A DNA stretch of 64,000 nt from Zelopaecilomyces penicillatus (GCA_005765155.1 VCCP01000004.1:1364001-1428000), one strand, 5' to 3'; positions 34,906 to 47,714 are shown, counted from the stretch's first letter. Translations and numbers: made by a program. The notes: generated from the letters alone by a model not told the origin.

Positions 34906-36946
34906 CTAGCACGCGAGCGTAACTCCTTTTCGCTTTTCCGATGCCCGAATCTCAAACATGACCTGAATGCCAACAAAGAGGCACGAGCTGGCTGTGAGGA
35001 TAAAGAAAACCCCTTTAAACAATGTTAGCAAAGATAACCCATAAATAATGTAGTGAATAGATGCGAAACTCATGAAATCATGGCTAGCTTACCTGACCAA
35101 TCGTGCAAAATACTCTTGATGATGCTCTCTAAGCCGTCCAGCCCAACCGCAAAACCAACCAAGTTAGCAGAAATCATCATAAGCACGTTTGCCACAGCTC
35201 CCACGCCGCAGAGCATACGATACTCTGTCGGCCGGGATTCCCACTTCCGCTTAGGGAACATCCAAGCAGCTGTCCACTCAGGTACCATGAACAAAACAAT
35301 CAGCCAGCCCCAGATGAGTAAGCGTAGCTTGATGTCATGCCAAAGCGCCACAAAGGTGAAAACCATGAGATACGTAATGATAGATTGGGCTATCGCCTTC
35401 CAGTTGCGGAATGATGCGCCTCCTAACGGAACATAGATGTATCGGATGAGCCAGCGATTGTAGGATCGATGCCAGGCACGCCAGAACAGCTGCGTGCTGT
35501 AATTGTTGCTGACGCATCTGACCATATTCTCAGGTGGGTCGATCCCATCAATGAGCGCCCATAACCGGAACAGCCGCCATGGAAGAAGAAGCTTTAGCCA
35601 GATGATGTGAAGGTTAAAAAAGGACAGCAAGCTGAGCTGGGCAGCCGTGTAGTCGCTCCAGACGGGAGTAGCTTTGCTGATTGCGCCGACGTAATCGTAG
35701 TGCAGGATGATTTCCATAGCTAGCAGGACAAGCACAAATCGGATAGCATATCGGATAGTGCGGGGTTTCTCGATGCTAGCGGCGCGGTACTTGGTTTGAG
35801 ATATATAATCGTTGAATGTCAATATCGGTCCAGCCAGATACAACGGTGCGTACAGCGCATATGCGAGGTAGTTGCGGAATGTATAGTCCCTTGGCTCAGC
35901 GGAAATCGTAACCCGGTCTCGTTCAGATAAGTTTGCTGGATCCAACCCTTTCTTCTTTGACACATTAGGCTCCCGTTTCGACAGTCATGTGAATTTTGAG
36001 CAACTTACCTCCAACGAATTCGCATTGCCCTTGTCGATCCCCCAATAATAGTCCAAGTTGAAGCTGATGAGTCGCAAAATGGTAATATTGAAAAGAACTT
36101 CCCACCGGGCCAGAATGCCGCCGTAGCTATCGATCCAGTAGCCCCAATGCACTAGAGGTCCGTTGGGTTCGTCGATAAGGTCGGCCAAGTTACGGAGCCG
36201 TAAACCGTTCGTAAGTTCATTGGCAAATAGAGTACAGATGTTGAAAACCCAAGTCACGGTTGGAACATAGTTTCGTGGAAGTTTGGTCGCAATCTTGAAG
36301 TTGATGTATAAAATACCAAGAATCTTGAAGACAGATAGTCCGTGAAGTATAGTGATGAAGATTATGGCAAAGACAAAATCGAAGGATGCTCGCTGCTCCA
36401 ATCGGTTCGAGGCGCCTGAACTTCGTCCGTGGGCTGGGGGCCGGTATACAGCTTCCCAACCTCTTCTCAGGAGCGGATGAAGCACTAGAAGGGCTCCCAT
36501 AACAGGGAGATTCCCTCGGAACGTGTGGTATTGCGAATCGGATACATCTATTTGTCGGCCTGGGATCCAGCCCTTTGAAAGGTGAGGTGCGAACTTGTAG
36601 TATCGAGGATCAGATGCTAAGCATTATGGTCAGAGTCTGGCCAATGCGCTATACAATTACACCTGGGAGCAGAAAGAGTTGGCTACTCACGTCTTGAGAC
36701 GTCATATGCGATCCAGAACATGTACGGTACTACAAACGCTAAGATCAGATAGTATAACGCAAACTCGGGTGTCTGCCATTTCGACGACGGGGCGCGGGCT
36801 TGAGCCTTCGCAGCAGCTTCTTTTTGCGTCACAGGGTCCTCGCGCGAATCTATGACGGTTTGATACGGGACCGAGGATGTGTTGGTGAATCGGGTGTCGA
36901 GGGTGTCGAGATCATAGATCGTCCGGAAGTAGGATACCAGACCCAT
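34906..36946 (-). CDS. GUP1: Gup1-type MBOAT O-acyltransferase
   Basis: Four exons (36946-36691, 36616-36009, 35954-35093, 35012-34906) join in phase to 610 residues, the usual Gup1 length. The protein has about ten hydrophobic segments and the MBOAT core: FWRAWHRSYNRWLIRYIYVP at about 445-464 and the presumed catalytic His494 in FVALWHD. Gup1 acts in the endoplasmic reticulum in remodelling GPI-anchor lipids and thereby influences membrane and wall organisation; the old name glycerol uptake protein reflects an indirect phenotype. The N-terminal 85 residues include a cytosolic stretch before the first helix (about 62-80). Intron 2 is only 54 bp with the acceptor at TCAAAG; a nearer AG at 35970 would also keep frame, adding five residues, so that junction is uncertain. 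The small last exon gives the final transmembrane helix and a basic tail. Confidence 0.9.
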
Positions 36947-39365
36947 GGTGGATGTAAATTGGAGAGGGTCCTATGAATCCGGAGCTAGCGCATGTTGATT
37001 GGGCAGAGTATGCAGCAGCGGTTGACGTATCGGGCAACTGCGCAGCGAAAAAGAGCGACAGGTGAGTCTAGTTGGTGATAGCTGGGCAAATGGAGGTTGA
37101 ATGGCGAAATGGAACCGTGTCTCGTTAGACTTGGCAGATAGCGGAAGGTTGGTGGGGCTGAGCCAGGACAGACCCCTGAATCCGAGGTTACACATTGGTC
37201 AATGACATGCACCTTAGGAATTCTGTGGTGGGGACAGTGCGAAGACAATGTCATTGACACTGCGAACTGTATGGCTTCTTCCCATCTTCAGATAGATGCA
37301 TCTTTGTCTCGTCATGCATCCAGCAAACGCTTCCAAAGTATCAATACTGACGCCAAATAAAAAAACAGCGGTCTACAGAGTATCCGAAAAAACAATGTCT
37401 TCCGCCGAGATTGGGCCGTCTGAGACTATGGGCTGCCCATCCACCATTAGCCTGAAAGGATACAATGTTGCAGAAGCGATCTGTTACCTTATGTTGGTGC
37501 GAAACGGCCAACGGCATCATCTTGGCATCTAGATGAGTAAAGATCTCGTGGGTGGGGACGGCGATAGCAAATCTCAGAGCCGACGCCAGCCTGCATGTAT
37601 TATGTTTGTCACGAAAAAGTAGAGCTACACCAGAGGCGATAAAGGTGTCATCAAATACTACGGAGCTACATCTCTTCAACCAACAACAAGTAACAAGAGT
37701 CCTCGACAGAACTAGAAGGTCTCAGCTCTTTGCCAAGTTGTAAGGATGTGAGCTGTCAACAGCTACAGTTGTACGTTGCATTGAGACCAAGTCAACTTTA
37801 CTCTGTTGTGATTTCAGCAGTGGTTAAGTTTATGCCGAGCCGAGACTTTTGTTGGTGTCTAGTTAGTGTCGTTAGGAGGCACTGCAGGATGATAGAATCA
37901 GAGGAACTGGATTGGTTGTTCCCCAAAAATGTGGGAGAAGGTGCGGCCGATTCCATCGGTGTGCCCAAGGCATACAGTCGCCCGCCCATGTTCTGGTGGC
38001 CAGAGAAAGATCACATATTGTTTTGCCTTTAAGCAAACATAGCTGGGTGAACACGGTGATGGTAAAGATGAGGGCTACATGGGTAGAGTCGAGGCTTGCT
38101 TGCACCGGCAACTCACATATGCGGGGCTCCCGAGCCTTTGAGAGTTCCCGGGAGGATGGCACGGAGAGTCATTCACCTATGTTTATCACAAGGCTTGCAC
38201 CCATCGGACCAGAAGTGACGTTCGAGAAGTTTGCGCGGCCGTGTGTTCGGAGAAATGAAGCTACAGCACCACGGGCGTAGCCTTCCTCGTATGCATATCA
38301 TCCACCCAAACGGGTGATTGTGCCTCTCGAAGGAGCTCAAATAGTAGAGTTTTGGACACTCGGCTGCAGTAAGCACGTCGCTTATTGTTTGCCAAGACCT
38401 TGATGAATGAGTCGCGCTCCATAACCTAGCAGCACCAGTCGCTGCACAAGTCGGACTTCGATAGATTAGGAATATGCATCTGCCCTGCAGCATCTAACCC
38501 ATCACTCAGCTCGCAACTGGCAACTGGCAACTGGCAAGGGTTGAAGACAAACCATGGCTCAAGCGTCGAAAACCGGTTCTCACACGCAAACGGCCTGGCA
38601 CCGGGACCGCGGAAGGAAAGCCGAAGAGAGAGTCTTCGTAGTAGTAGAAAGTTCCTCACGAAGCGACTATTGTATCTTTCATGTGGGGGCCGCATATCAG
38701 AACAAGGATTGTATACGGGGAACACCAACCCCCTGGGCTAAATCACCACCTTCACGAGCAGTGTAGACAGGCGATGCTAGCCATTGAGGGTGCTGTGTGG
38801 CATGCCCAGGATTTGCATCTGATAAATCCAAGAACCCAGCCCAAAGGCGGTCGATGGTTTGGCAAGGTCTCATCCAGGGCCCATAAATAAGAATAGGCTA
38901 ATATGATCTAGTCCAAAGGGTCGAAAGAGCCCAAAGGGTCGAAATCTCCACCAGAATATGGCACAGGAATCACGATGCGGCGACAGATGAACGCCTGAAT
39001 TCGTATAACTCGGAGGCATTTGCGCCATTGCCTAGTTGCAGTGAACCACTCACATAACTGCAGTGCCAAATCTTGGCTTGTGATGATGATGAAGGATTTG
39101 AAGGCTGCCAGCCGCCAAGGTTTTCACGCACATGGCAGACGCGTGGCAGTGGGCGAGAATCGTGATGGCGTTGCATATTGACGGCTGGATGTTGGTAATC
39201 CGGAATAGACTGAATGTGGTCAAGCCCAAGAGTCACTTCGCTCTGGAACGCAACGGCGGGCAGGGCAAGGGTCGATTCGGAGTGGATGCGGGAAATGAAG
39301 AAGCATAAATGTCCTCAGTCGGCGGAGATATGAAGGAGGCCAGTTTGGTCTGGGCTGGGCAATCG

Positions 39366-39420
39366 CGGCGGCGGTGATGGTGGTGGTTGCGGTGGTGGTG
39401 GTGGTGCTGGTTGTTGTTGG
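39366..39420. repeat. GGT/GCG trinucleotide-rich low-complexity tract
   Basis: Imperfect GGT/GGC/TGG repeats. On the minus strand the tract gives a His-rich open frame (39233-39511), which I consider a repeat artefact. Confidence 0.8.
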
Positions 39421-42400
39421 TCGCCGTTGTGGTTGTGAGCCTGACTGACTCCTGCTCCAAAGTCCAGTATTTCTGTGCGGTGGCCCCGCAATACATCAGC
39501 GCAACAGGCACCGCCTGTAGTTGCGGTTACAGTGGTGGCGTACACTAGAACTGCCTGTCCCGTGAATTGTGCCTCGGCCCAAGAACCCGAAGTTTGAAGG
39601 CTCCTCCTACGTAGTACACCTACAACATATCACGCATGTTTCATTTCAAGCGGCATGATTTTTACTTTTGGTTGGGCCGTTTGAACATCAGCGTTCTGTA
39701 GCATCTCCATGATGACGATGTTTCGGACAAGACCGCACATAAAACGACGTTGAAAGACGGGTGGTTTGGTCGGTGTTTAGGGAGTTTTGATGAGCCGCCG
39801 TTGCTGCTGGACCCGGGTCAGATGCGAGATGAACTGTTTTTTTCTTCTTCTGCTGTTTCGGTCCTCGGATCATGTGGCCCGGTGGTGTGAGCGACGGAAA
39901 TAAGCACGCCCGTGCCTATGAAAGAGAAAAAGAACCAGGCAATCGGCGGATGTGGCATTGATTGCGTGGCTGAATCAAAACATGTCCGACGTGGTTGTGT
40001 GATTTGCAAATTGCGCCCAACCGACTCTCAATTCAAGCCACACGCTGCAATTATTACCGGCTTTTTTTTTTCACTGATCGGCCTGCCTTCGCCTTGTCTA
40101 GCCTAACTAATGCTTCCGGCTTTACTTGATTTCATCAGAATGAAAATGACTTGCTATCGAGAGTCAAACGACCTGGCCCCCTCTCCCTGACTTCACCAGT
40201 TGATAGTAATTGACGAAAACTCTACACAAAGTTGACCTGGGTCGCGGGGTTGAGAGCCATGGTGTTATCTTTTGCCTCTTTTGAATACGGAGGATGTACG
40301 ACTGAGCGGATATACGGAGGTGATCAGCTCCATTAAACAATCGTAGTGGTCCGTGAGCCGTTGCATCTGCATCAAATGCTTACACCCGCCGACTCCCTAC
40401 TTTGCCTACCTAGTACATGCTACATCATATGATCAGTTTCCATCATATCTTACTTACAACGTCGTGTATCAACAAGAGTCGTGATTGGCATGAATAGGAC
40501 AGCGAAAGGGGAGTCCGATGAACATATATTCGTGTCATGGGTCTATACCCCTTGCGCGTAGTTCTACAGAAATATTTGGCGCAGATATCTCGAAGGGCAA
40601 ACACGCAGTGCCATATTTTGGCGCGACCCACGGCAGTCGCAAAGGCATATCAGGGCTGCAGTATCACGGCATGGCAGCGCGGAGCAAATGCCAGGAAAAC
40701 CTACGGTGAGTCCTCTACAACTACATTCTCAAAAGTAAGGTGTTCAGGCCATTATCCACACATAGAGGAATCAGCAACACCGTATTGTATGCGTGCACAT
40801 ACTGTACAGTGTGTAAGCTACCTAGACCCGTACAAAGTCTCATGGCAAGGGTCGGATAGACCAACTCGTCATCTCAGTCAGTCGCATTCGGATGAGGTAT
40901 AATGAGGCGCTATTCAGTAGAGGCGTGCTTTCTCTGATTAGCATACGTAGTCCAGGAGAATTCAGTTGTCAATCCTCAAAATACTTGCAGTGTCCAAGGT
41001 CGGAGCGAGACGTGCACATGAACGTTGACGGTTTCAATGTTGGGCCAACAAGACACACAAGATGCACAATCACACACGGACGCTGTCACGCCCAAAGAAA
41101 GGCAACAAAAGGTATCCAAATCTCCAATCAGAGCCAAGCCCTGGAAGTGCGGCCGACCGATCGGTCTAAAATTGCGAGGGTGCATGCGGCCAAATGTTTT
41201 GGGTCGGGTCGGTCGGGCGGGTGAAGTGGATGTGGAGATGGATGTGGATGGCATGTGTGGATATGCATGTGTGGCGGCCGCCGCTTGGCGGGGCGGCGAT
41301 GGTCGGAACAGATCTCGGACATCTCAAACGACTTACCTGTAGGGTCTAAACCATCGGCTCTAGGCTTTTGCCAACACCATTAACCCTACCTACCTGTCTG
41401 TCTACCCGTAATTGTTGTACAAGCAAGGTAGGGTTCGAGATTGTTAGGTCATATCCAGTCAGTCTAGGCGGGTAGTTGCGTCACGCTCCATGAGTCAAAC
41501 TCAAAGGGGCAGATACTGAGACTACCTCCCGTTTCTGCTTGGACGTTCGATAGCTCTAAGATCCTGTGCATGCCTGTATGTGTACTGTTGAATTTTGGGG
41601 AAAACTCACAATGTGTGACGCTGCTTTCAACGGCGAAACGCCAAGGCGGCCGCACTGACGTGCAAGTCCCCATCACACCGAACCCTGCCAGTGCGTGTAG
41701 TACGTGCGCAGGAAAGCTCTGGAGCCGGCCGGAAGCGGATGGCGGGCCAGCCGGAATGCTACGAGGAGATGCACGGCCGAGTCCTAGGGTTTACAAACGT
41801 CAGAGGGTCCAGCAGCGCTCATTTCTCCGTTTGTTTTGTTTATTTGTGAGAGTACAACAGCGGCGTTGGCATCAGCAGCTCCCAAGGGGGGTCTGTCAAA
41901 GAAACGAACGATGATGAGAGTGGGGCGGTGAGAAAGATGGAAAGGGGGTGGAGAGACAGAGGTAGATAGAACGAAAGGTTCAAAGGGGAAACGAAGTGCC
42001 ACAACCAACAACTTGAAGAAAAATGGCAAAAATGGAAATGTGGTGCACTGCCTAAATTAGTGGTTGTGTATCAAGAATGGCATCGCAAAGTGCTGTCATC
42101 TTGAGGTTGCCATAACGGGTAGTCACATCCGGCAAAGACCCTGACAAAAGGACATGCAGCGCTGATGGGAGACAGAACCCGTGCCCAAATCAAATATATT
42201 GCTGATTTGAGGCAATATAATTACAACACCAAACTGAACGGGTACAAATTGCTGGTTGTAGACGGAACTAGTTCAGTGCAGTGCATCCATCTGCAAAGCT
42301 GGTGCAGGGTAGTTGGTGTGTGTGCCCAATGTATGCAGCCTTGTCGATGTGCTGCGGGTGAAGGCAGGAGCCTGGTCCGCCAATGGACCAACGATGTTGG

Positions 42401-43769
42401 AATTGCGTTGGATGTAGAAAGAGTAATAAAAGTTTCCATGTTGCAATCATGAACATTGGTGTGTGGGTGGCTACTCGGAGGCTGCACGTACGGCCGATGC
42501 ATGCAAACCCTATCCATCCTCCCGTTCTTCACTAGCAGGTTGATCAATGAGGAGCGAGGAAGAGACGACTCACAACTAACGGCTCCACCATGGTTGCTTG
42601 TACGCATGTACAGGTAATTATCATGATATGGTAAGTAGTAGTGTTCTTGGAGTCGGTCGTCAATGGCCGTTGGGTACCTCGAAAACACGCCAATTCGTTT
42701 TGGTTTCGTCGTTTCACTGACAAAAACGTAAATATGGTGTATGCAGCAAACAAAGAGCATGCAGATGTCCTTGCAACAGCGGCATTGAGCAGGCTAGCAC
42801 AAGCAAAACGACAACAAGAATCAACCACTAATTAATAAGTGATTGCGTTTGCTTGTTTGGCTACGCCTTCCTATTTACCGGTGGCGACCGCAGCCCCCGC
42901 TTGGTTTGCTTGTTGTCGGATCGGACGGAACACAAATATGGACAGAGAAATGTCCTACATCGGGTTGGTTATGGATCCGCGATCGATCTATGGTTCGGCT
43001 GCCAGCACTAGCAGGGCACCATTAATTGCACCGGTCCGGACGCTACGTGTCGAGCCTTGCCGTTGGCGGCCCCCATCAAAAGCTTGTTGTGTGATATGGG
43101 GGGGGGGCATAGTCCAAGGGGGCTCTCCCAGATGGGCAATGGCCAAGTGGATGAGTATTAGATATGCAGTATCACAGGTGACATGCAGATTTGATCAGTG
43201 CCAACAGCGTCTCATCAAACAAAAGAGCCGCGTCGTGCTGCTCGGTCTTGCTACCGATGATCTCGGTAGTTGGTGGACAGGTGTGTTCTTTGCACATCCG
43301 AGCATTTATTCGATGCCGTGATGGTACACATACCAATACCCCACCAATCCAAACACAGTTGTGTCATCGATCTGTTGTTGGCATTTCTCATGTTTTCCGC
43401 TGTAACTTGTGACAGGATGTGTAGGACGAGGCAGGCTGAAACAAAGCACGGGGGGGTTGGAGCTTGGGACGAACAAGATGAGGAATAATTACAGGAAGCC
43501 TCGTCTCTGTGCCGGTGTGGCTTGCCGGCCAGGCAGTGAGCCGAAGCGGTTCATCTGCTTCCTGTCAGCTCACAGGACATCCATCTCCTCTGTGTCTCGC
43601 AATTCGATCCAGGTGTGTGTGCTTCTCGTAGATAGTGGACATCGGACATCGGCCTTTGTGGTTTCGCAAATCGTTCAAAGCGAATCGCTCCTGTCCCGGA
43701 ATGGGCAGCCAGTCAGGAGGTCCCGCCCCACTGAATTTGGATTTGGACTGAGATAGAGACCGACTGCCT

Positions 43770-43788
43770 CCGCCGCCGCCGCCGCCGC
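43770..43788. repeat. (CCG)6 trinucleotide repeat
   Basis: Six perfect CCG units plus C; noncoding. Confidence 0.9.
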
Positions 43789-44300
43789 TACGTGCCGGGC
43801 CCCCCAGTCCAGGCAGATCGTGGCTGTTGAGGTGTCGGGTGTCGGGTGTTTGACTTCGCTTTGGTGTATGGAGGAGGTGAGGGGAGGGGGTGAAGGGCGT
43901 CGTAGTGGTGTCGTCTCGGTGGAGCAGTAGGATGTACCTTTGTATCCGTGTCCAAGACTCTTGAGCCCCAGGTACTTTGGTACTGCCCTACAGTGCTACA
44001 GTACATGCTAACCTTTGCTCAGTCAGACCTGCAAGCCCTTGGAACTTGGCCACTCCCTGAAGGACTGGAAGCCCTGGAAGCCACCGTCTCCCGCTTGCTC
44101 TTGCGGCCGATGCAGCAGCCAATAGCACTGGAAGCCGTTGTGTAGGACCTTCCCCCCGATCTGTCCTCCCACGGCGTTTGCATCGCCCGCTCCGACCGCC
44201 GGCGATAACCCGACCACCACTAATTTACTACGGCCCTTCTTGCTTTTGGCTTCGTTCATCCGCTCCCCATCCTATCCCATCCCATGGCAGTGATGGACCA

Positions 44301-44323
44301 TGCCAATGCCAATGCCAATGCCA
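44301..44323. repeat. Hexanucleotide repeat, unit TGCCAA
   Basis: Three perfect units and a partial fourth; noncoding, about 1.1 kb upstream of the next start codon. Confidence 0.85.
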
Positions 44324-45458
44324 CGCCATTCTTTGCCCAGCAGCTAACGTTAGTTCCCTTTCCATTTCCCTGCCGGCCGCCTGTCACTCCCGCCATCCAG
44401 CCAGCCCTACTCTACTATGTCCGACCTAACAGTGGGTGAGCGTGCGGCCTACGGGCCTTACGACTCTTTGCGGCGGCAACGCTCTCGACGGTAAGGCAAG
44501 GTTGTCAGTCAGTCAGTCGGTCTTTGGTGGCATTCCCCGTTGTCGCTGTGGCCAATTCCCTCCTCTCTATAGGATTTCTTTTCCCTTTTCCATATATATA
44601 CATAATAAACCTGATCGACCTGTTGCACAGTTCTTGGATCCTACTGCTGCCTCACCTATCACGGTTCCCATCAGGCGCTTGTCATACAGCGACATAGACC
44701 CAAAACAACGATTAAAGACAAAAGGACGCCCCGGCCGTTCCAGTTCACACCACACCTATCTGCATCCCGCTGCATCGAATACAACAGGCATCGGGGATCT
44801 GTGCCTGTTTCGTCCTCTTGACAAACCACGCCGACGTTGGATGCCGATTGAGCCTAGACGCAGCCCGCCAGTACTTGTGAGGTTGCCCGCTTTCACTCAA
44901 ATCTGCCTACGTCTGTGAGTGAGTGAGAGAGTGAGTGCGTGTGAGCTGTGCTCGATCCGCATGATACTATAACCGTCCGGTGAGTGGGTGATTGCCAAGC
45001 AATTTCACTTTTACTTCGTCGACGAGTTGGTTGTCTGTCCTCCGTGTTGTGTTGCGCGGCGCACAATGTTTCCGCTTCCCTCGACATGCCACACTCCTCG
45101 TCATGCGGTCCGACCGTAGCACTAGCCTACTCGGAATGGCATGTCGGGGCAGTCTCTCTCTCTCTCCACCTACGCACACATAATGACTCCATGACTTCCA
45201 TATTCTTACCTTGCAACTACCCAACTAAATAACACCAGAGCAACCTCCATCTTTGCCTTACCACTCTTTCCTGTCTCATCCCCTGTGTGGCACATATCCC
45301 ATTAATGCTTGCACTTCCTCGTTCTCACATAAGATCTTCTTCTCAGAGCAGAGCGTCATCAACGAAATTCAACAAAGACTCATACCTGTACAGGAATCTT
45401 AGCCTCAACTTTCATCTACGTATTGGCGAAATACGTCAACGTGACACATTGTTATAAC

Positions 45459-46148
45459 ATGGGTGAGTTGATTCTCTCAACCTGAGGTAAACTGGGGGAC
45501 CCCCTTCTGACCTGTAAATTAGATTCTCATGGACAGTACCCCTACTATGCCTCCGGCTTGGAGAGCTCTGAAGCCCCCGTCAATTATCACTACGGATTAG
45601 CCATGGAAAGTGGCTCTGGTACATGTCATATGGCCTCGTCTTTCTACGAAATATTTCAAGAGTCTGGGTTAAAGCAGCAAATGGCCAACGGCTGGGGACA
45701 CGCCTATTCAGATCGCAGCGCAACTAGCTCTGCCTCGCCCCCAGCACCAGATTCGTATGAAACTAGCAACAGATCACATTCTCGGCAGAGCCGTAAGTCT
45801 TCATCATCTACCTCCTCTGCTGCTTCATCATCCCGGAAGAAAAGCAGCAAGAAGGACACTCAATCGTCCAGGAGCTCCAAGTCTAGCCGTACATCTCGAA
45901 CCGGCAACATCAAGGAAGAAGACGATGAGGGGGATGAGGAAGACCAAGAGATGCAGCGCGACCACAAGTCCAGCCGGCCACGATCACAGAAGCACAGCCA
46001 AGCATCGTCAACCCCCAAAAACGGCCGTGCATACGGCTATGGGGACGATGCTGGGGGCCGTGACTGTTTCGGCGGACTCAGTGCTGAGCTCACCACGCTG
46101 AGAATGCACTTGCTGCAGCGGGCAGGTGGCGATCACCAACTCCCTTAA
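45459..46148 (+). CDS. Unknown Ser-rich charged protein, start codon in a tiny coding exon
   Basis: The first coding exon carries only ATGG (45459-45462), followed by a 60-bp intron (GTGAGT donor, AATTAG acceptor) and an exon 45523-46148, giving 209 residues (MDSHGQYPYYASG...). Without this splice the large open frame has no good ATG at its head, and the next Met codons in frame (residue about 30) would lose the Tyr-rich start. The middle is very Ser-rich with Lys/Arg (about 75-125), then acidic (EEDDEGDEEDQE, about 127-138), then basic. The C-terminus GLSAELTTLRMHLLQ is amphipathic and could be a short coiled coil. Composition suggests a nuclear, disordered regulator; no DNA-binding domain is visible. 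A long pyrimidine-rich leader precedes it. Further 3' splicing at the GCAG/GTGG near 46124 cannot be excluded. Confidence 0.6.
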
Positions 46149-47381
46149 GATGTTAACACACAGACACAACACTACGGTTCGACGATAGCAAGACCACCAA
46201 CACAAAACTTTCTCAAAAGAACTTTTTAAATGTTGGTGGGGCAAAGAGTCAGTCTAAAATGAACAGACTGGCTACTACGTTTCTTCAAAGTTTCACGTGT
46301 TGCAAGGGCCACCCGCCTGGCGTGGTCCCACATTGCACGAATCGACAATTTTTCTTCATGTAATCAATCACCAACAAACATTTTGTCTGTTTTCTTCTTG
46401 TTAGCGACTAGGGTGCATTGGAGTTGACGGGGTGTCTTGAGAGAAGGCAAGACCAGACAAAAGAACACATACGAAGCGGGTGTAGCTGCTTAATAACGAA
46501 TATGATGAAATGAGAGCGATTTATTCCCCATCTGAGCTATCTCATTTTGAAAGCCCATAGACTACGCTCTTGGGTTCTTACAACAAACATGGGTACATAT
46601 CCAGGGTGGGAAACATTATACAGTACTTAATTGAAGGCATTGCATCAACAGTAGTACACTTTGTTTCTGATTCATATGTAAATATAAATGACAATGCATG
46701 AATATACACTTTGCGTTTTACTTTGTAGCATGGCTTGCTTTGTAGAAGATCGGCTCGTAACTTGCATGGGGAAGGTAAGGGTCGTGAACAATAGGGAAAT
46801 CTGATCTTGTTATTCTCCTCGATAATTGGGGCGGAAGTCCGGAGGCTGACTATTGATCATGTATCGGACCCTGTGTTGCAAGTAAAGTGGCAACAAGCGG
46901 CGGTTCCTCCGACAAATCCCCAACTCTCCGCCTGCGGCGCATTGGCCGAAACTGCAACTACTACGGAGATGGCGGGCGTGTAAGCCGATCAGCCAATGCG
47001 CAGCTACCGTCGTAGGAAACCGGTTTGTGAGGGAGGGGCAAATGGGGGCCAGGTAATGTACTGCAAGTTGGGCCATGGGCTTGACTTGCTAGAGAAATTA
47101 TGCAGCTAACATACTGTTTGGCTGCGCAAGCGAGGAGGACCAACCATGAATGGCTGGTACATGATGAGGGAGAAAATTCCAAGGTAGAAGCTTAATGATA
47201 TTGAGCTGCTCTATAGAAACTGTACACTGGTGCATACCAACCTTTGTGCCTGATGCAGAACACCGAGCGGGAGAAAGATGTGGTGGGGTAGCACGGATTT
47301 TCCCCAAAAGAAATCACTCATGGTGGGGTAACCACGTAGCCATATAGGGCAAACTATTTGCAGTTCGTATAACTCTTCCAC
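46149..47381. other. Intergenic region, 1.2 kb, no gene seen
   Basis: 3' flank of the Ser-rich gene and upstream DNA of the first tRNA. Short open frames on the minus strand (46810-47429) overlap each other and lack protein character. Confidence 0.5.
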
Positions 47382-47468
47382 CTCTGGGTGGTCTAGCTGG
47401 TCATGGCGTTCGACTGTAATGGATAACATCTCATCGAAAAGTCGGCGGTTCGATTCCGTCCCCGGAGA
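47382..47468 (+). tRNA. tRNA-Tyr (GTA anticodon), 13-nt intron, copy 1
   Basis: A full cloverleaf can be drawn: acceptor CTCTGGG (47382-47388) with CCCGGAG (47461-47467); D-stem GTC/GGC; anticodon stem TTCGA/TCGAA; anticodon GTA at 47416-47418; T-stem GGCGG/CCGTC with loop TTCGATT; discriminator A at 47468. A 13-nt intron, TGGATAACATCTC (47420-47432), sits one base 3' of the anticodon, the canonical place. The C1-G72 pair is the eukaryotic tRNA-Tyr identity element. Internal promoter A box TGGTCTAGCTGG (47389-47400) and B box GGTTCGATTCC are intact. Confidence 0.95.
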
Positions 47469-47497
47469 GTTCTCAATAACTCCGGAGAAGAGTTACA

Positions 47498-47503
47498 TTT
47501 TTT
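47498..47503 (+). terminator. RNA polymerase III T-run terminator
   Basis: Six T residues about 30 bp after tRNA-Tyr copy 1, the usual Pol III stop signal. Confidence 0.7.
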
Positions 47504-47619
47504 GCCTCACTTTCTGCTATTCACACCAACAACCCATGCCAACCTGGGGCATCTAATTTTTTTCTCCACCACCATTTCGGCCCCACGGTTTTCACACGAT
47601 TTTGCTCCATTTCTTACAA

Positions 47620-47706
47620 CTCTGGGTGGTCTAGCTGGATATGGCGTTCGACTGTAATGGATCACATCTCATCGAAAAGTCGGCGGTTCGATTCCGTCCC
47701 CGGAGA
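47620..47706 (+). tRNA. tRNA-Tyr (GTA anticodon), 13-nt intron, copy 2
   Basis: Same cloverleaf and length as copy 1, starting 238 bp downstream of it in the same orientation. Anticodon GTA is at 47654-47656 and the intron is TGGATCACATCTC, one base different from copy 1. The only other differences are two bases in the D-loop (GGAT instead of GGTC). All stem and promoter-box positions match, so both copies appear functional. Confidence 0.95.
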
Positions 47707-47714
47707 GGTTTATC

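Larger units (their letters stand above)
36947..45458. other. 8.5-kb region with no supportable gene
   Basis: Between GUP1 and the Ser-rich gene at 45459 I find only short open frames on both strands, none with a recognisable domain, credible splice partners or membrane/signal character. Local features are simple repeats: a GGT-rich tract at 39366-39420, (CCG)6 at 43770-43788 and TGCCAA repeats at 44301-44323. From about 44550 to 45450 the plus strand is pyrimidine-rich and low in ATG, as expected for a promoter and long leader of the next gene. Unspliced noncoding RNAs cannot be excluded. Confidence 0.5.

Noticed and set aside
39233..39511. His-rich 92-codon frame on the minus strand
   Set aside because: Produced by the GGT-rich simple repeat.
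44436..44918. 160-codon open frame on the plus strand
   Set aside because: Lies in a pyrimidine-rich leader-like region and has no protein-like pattern.
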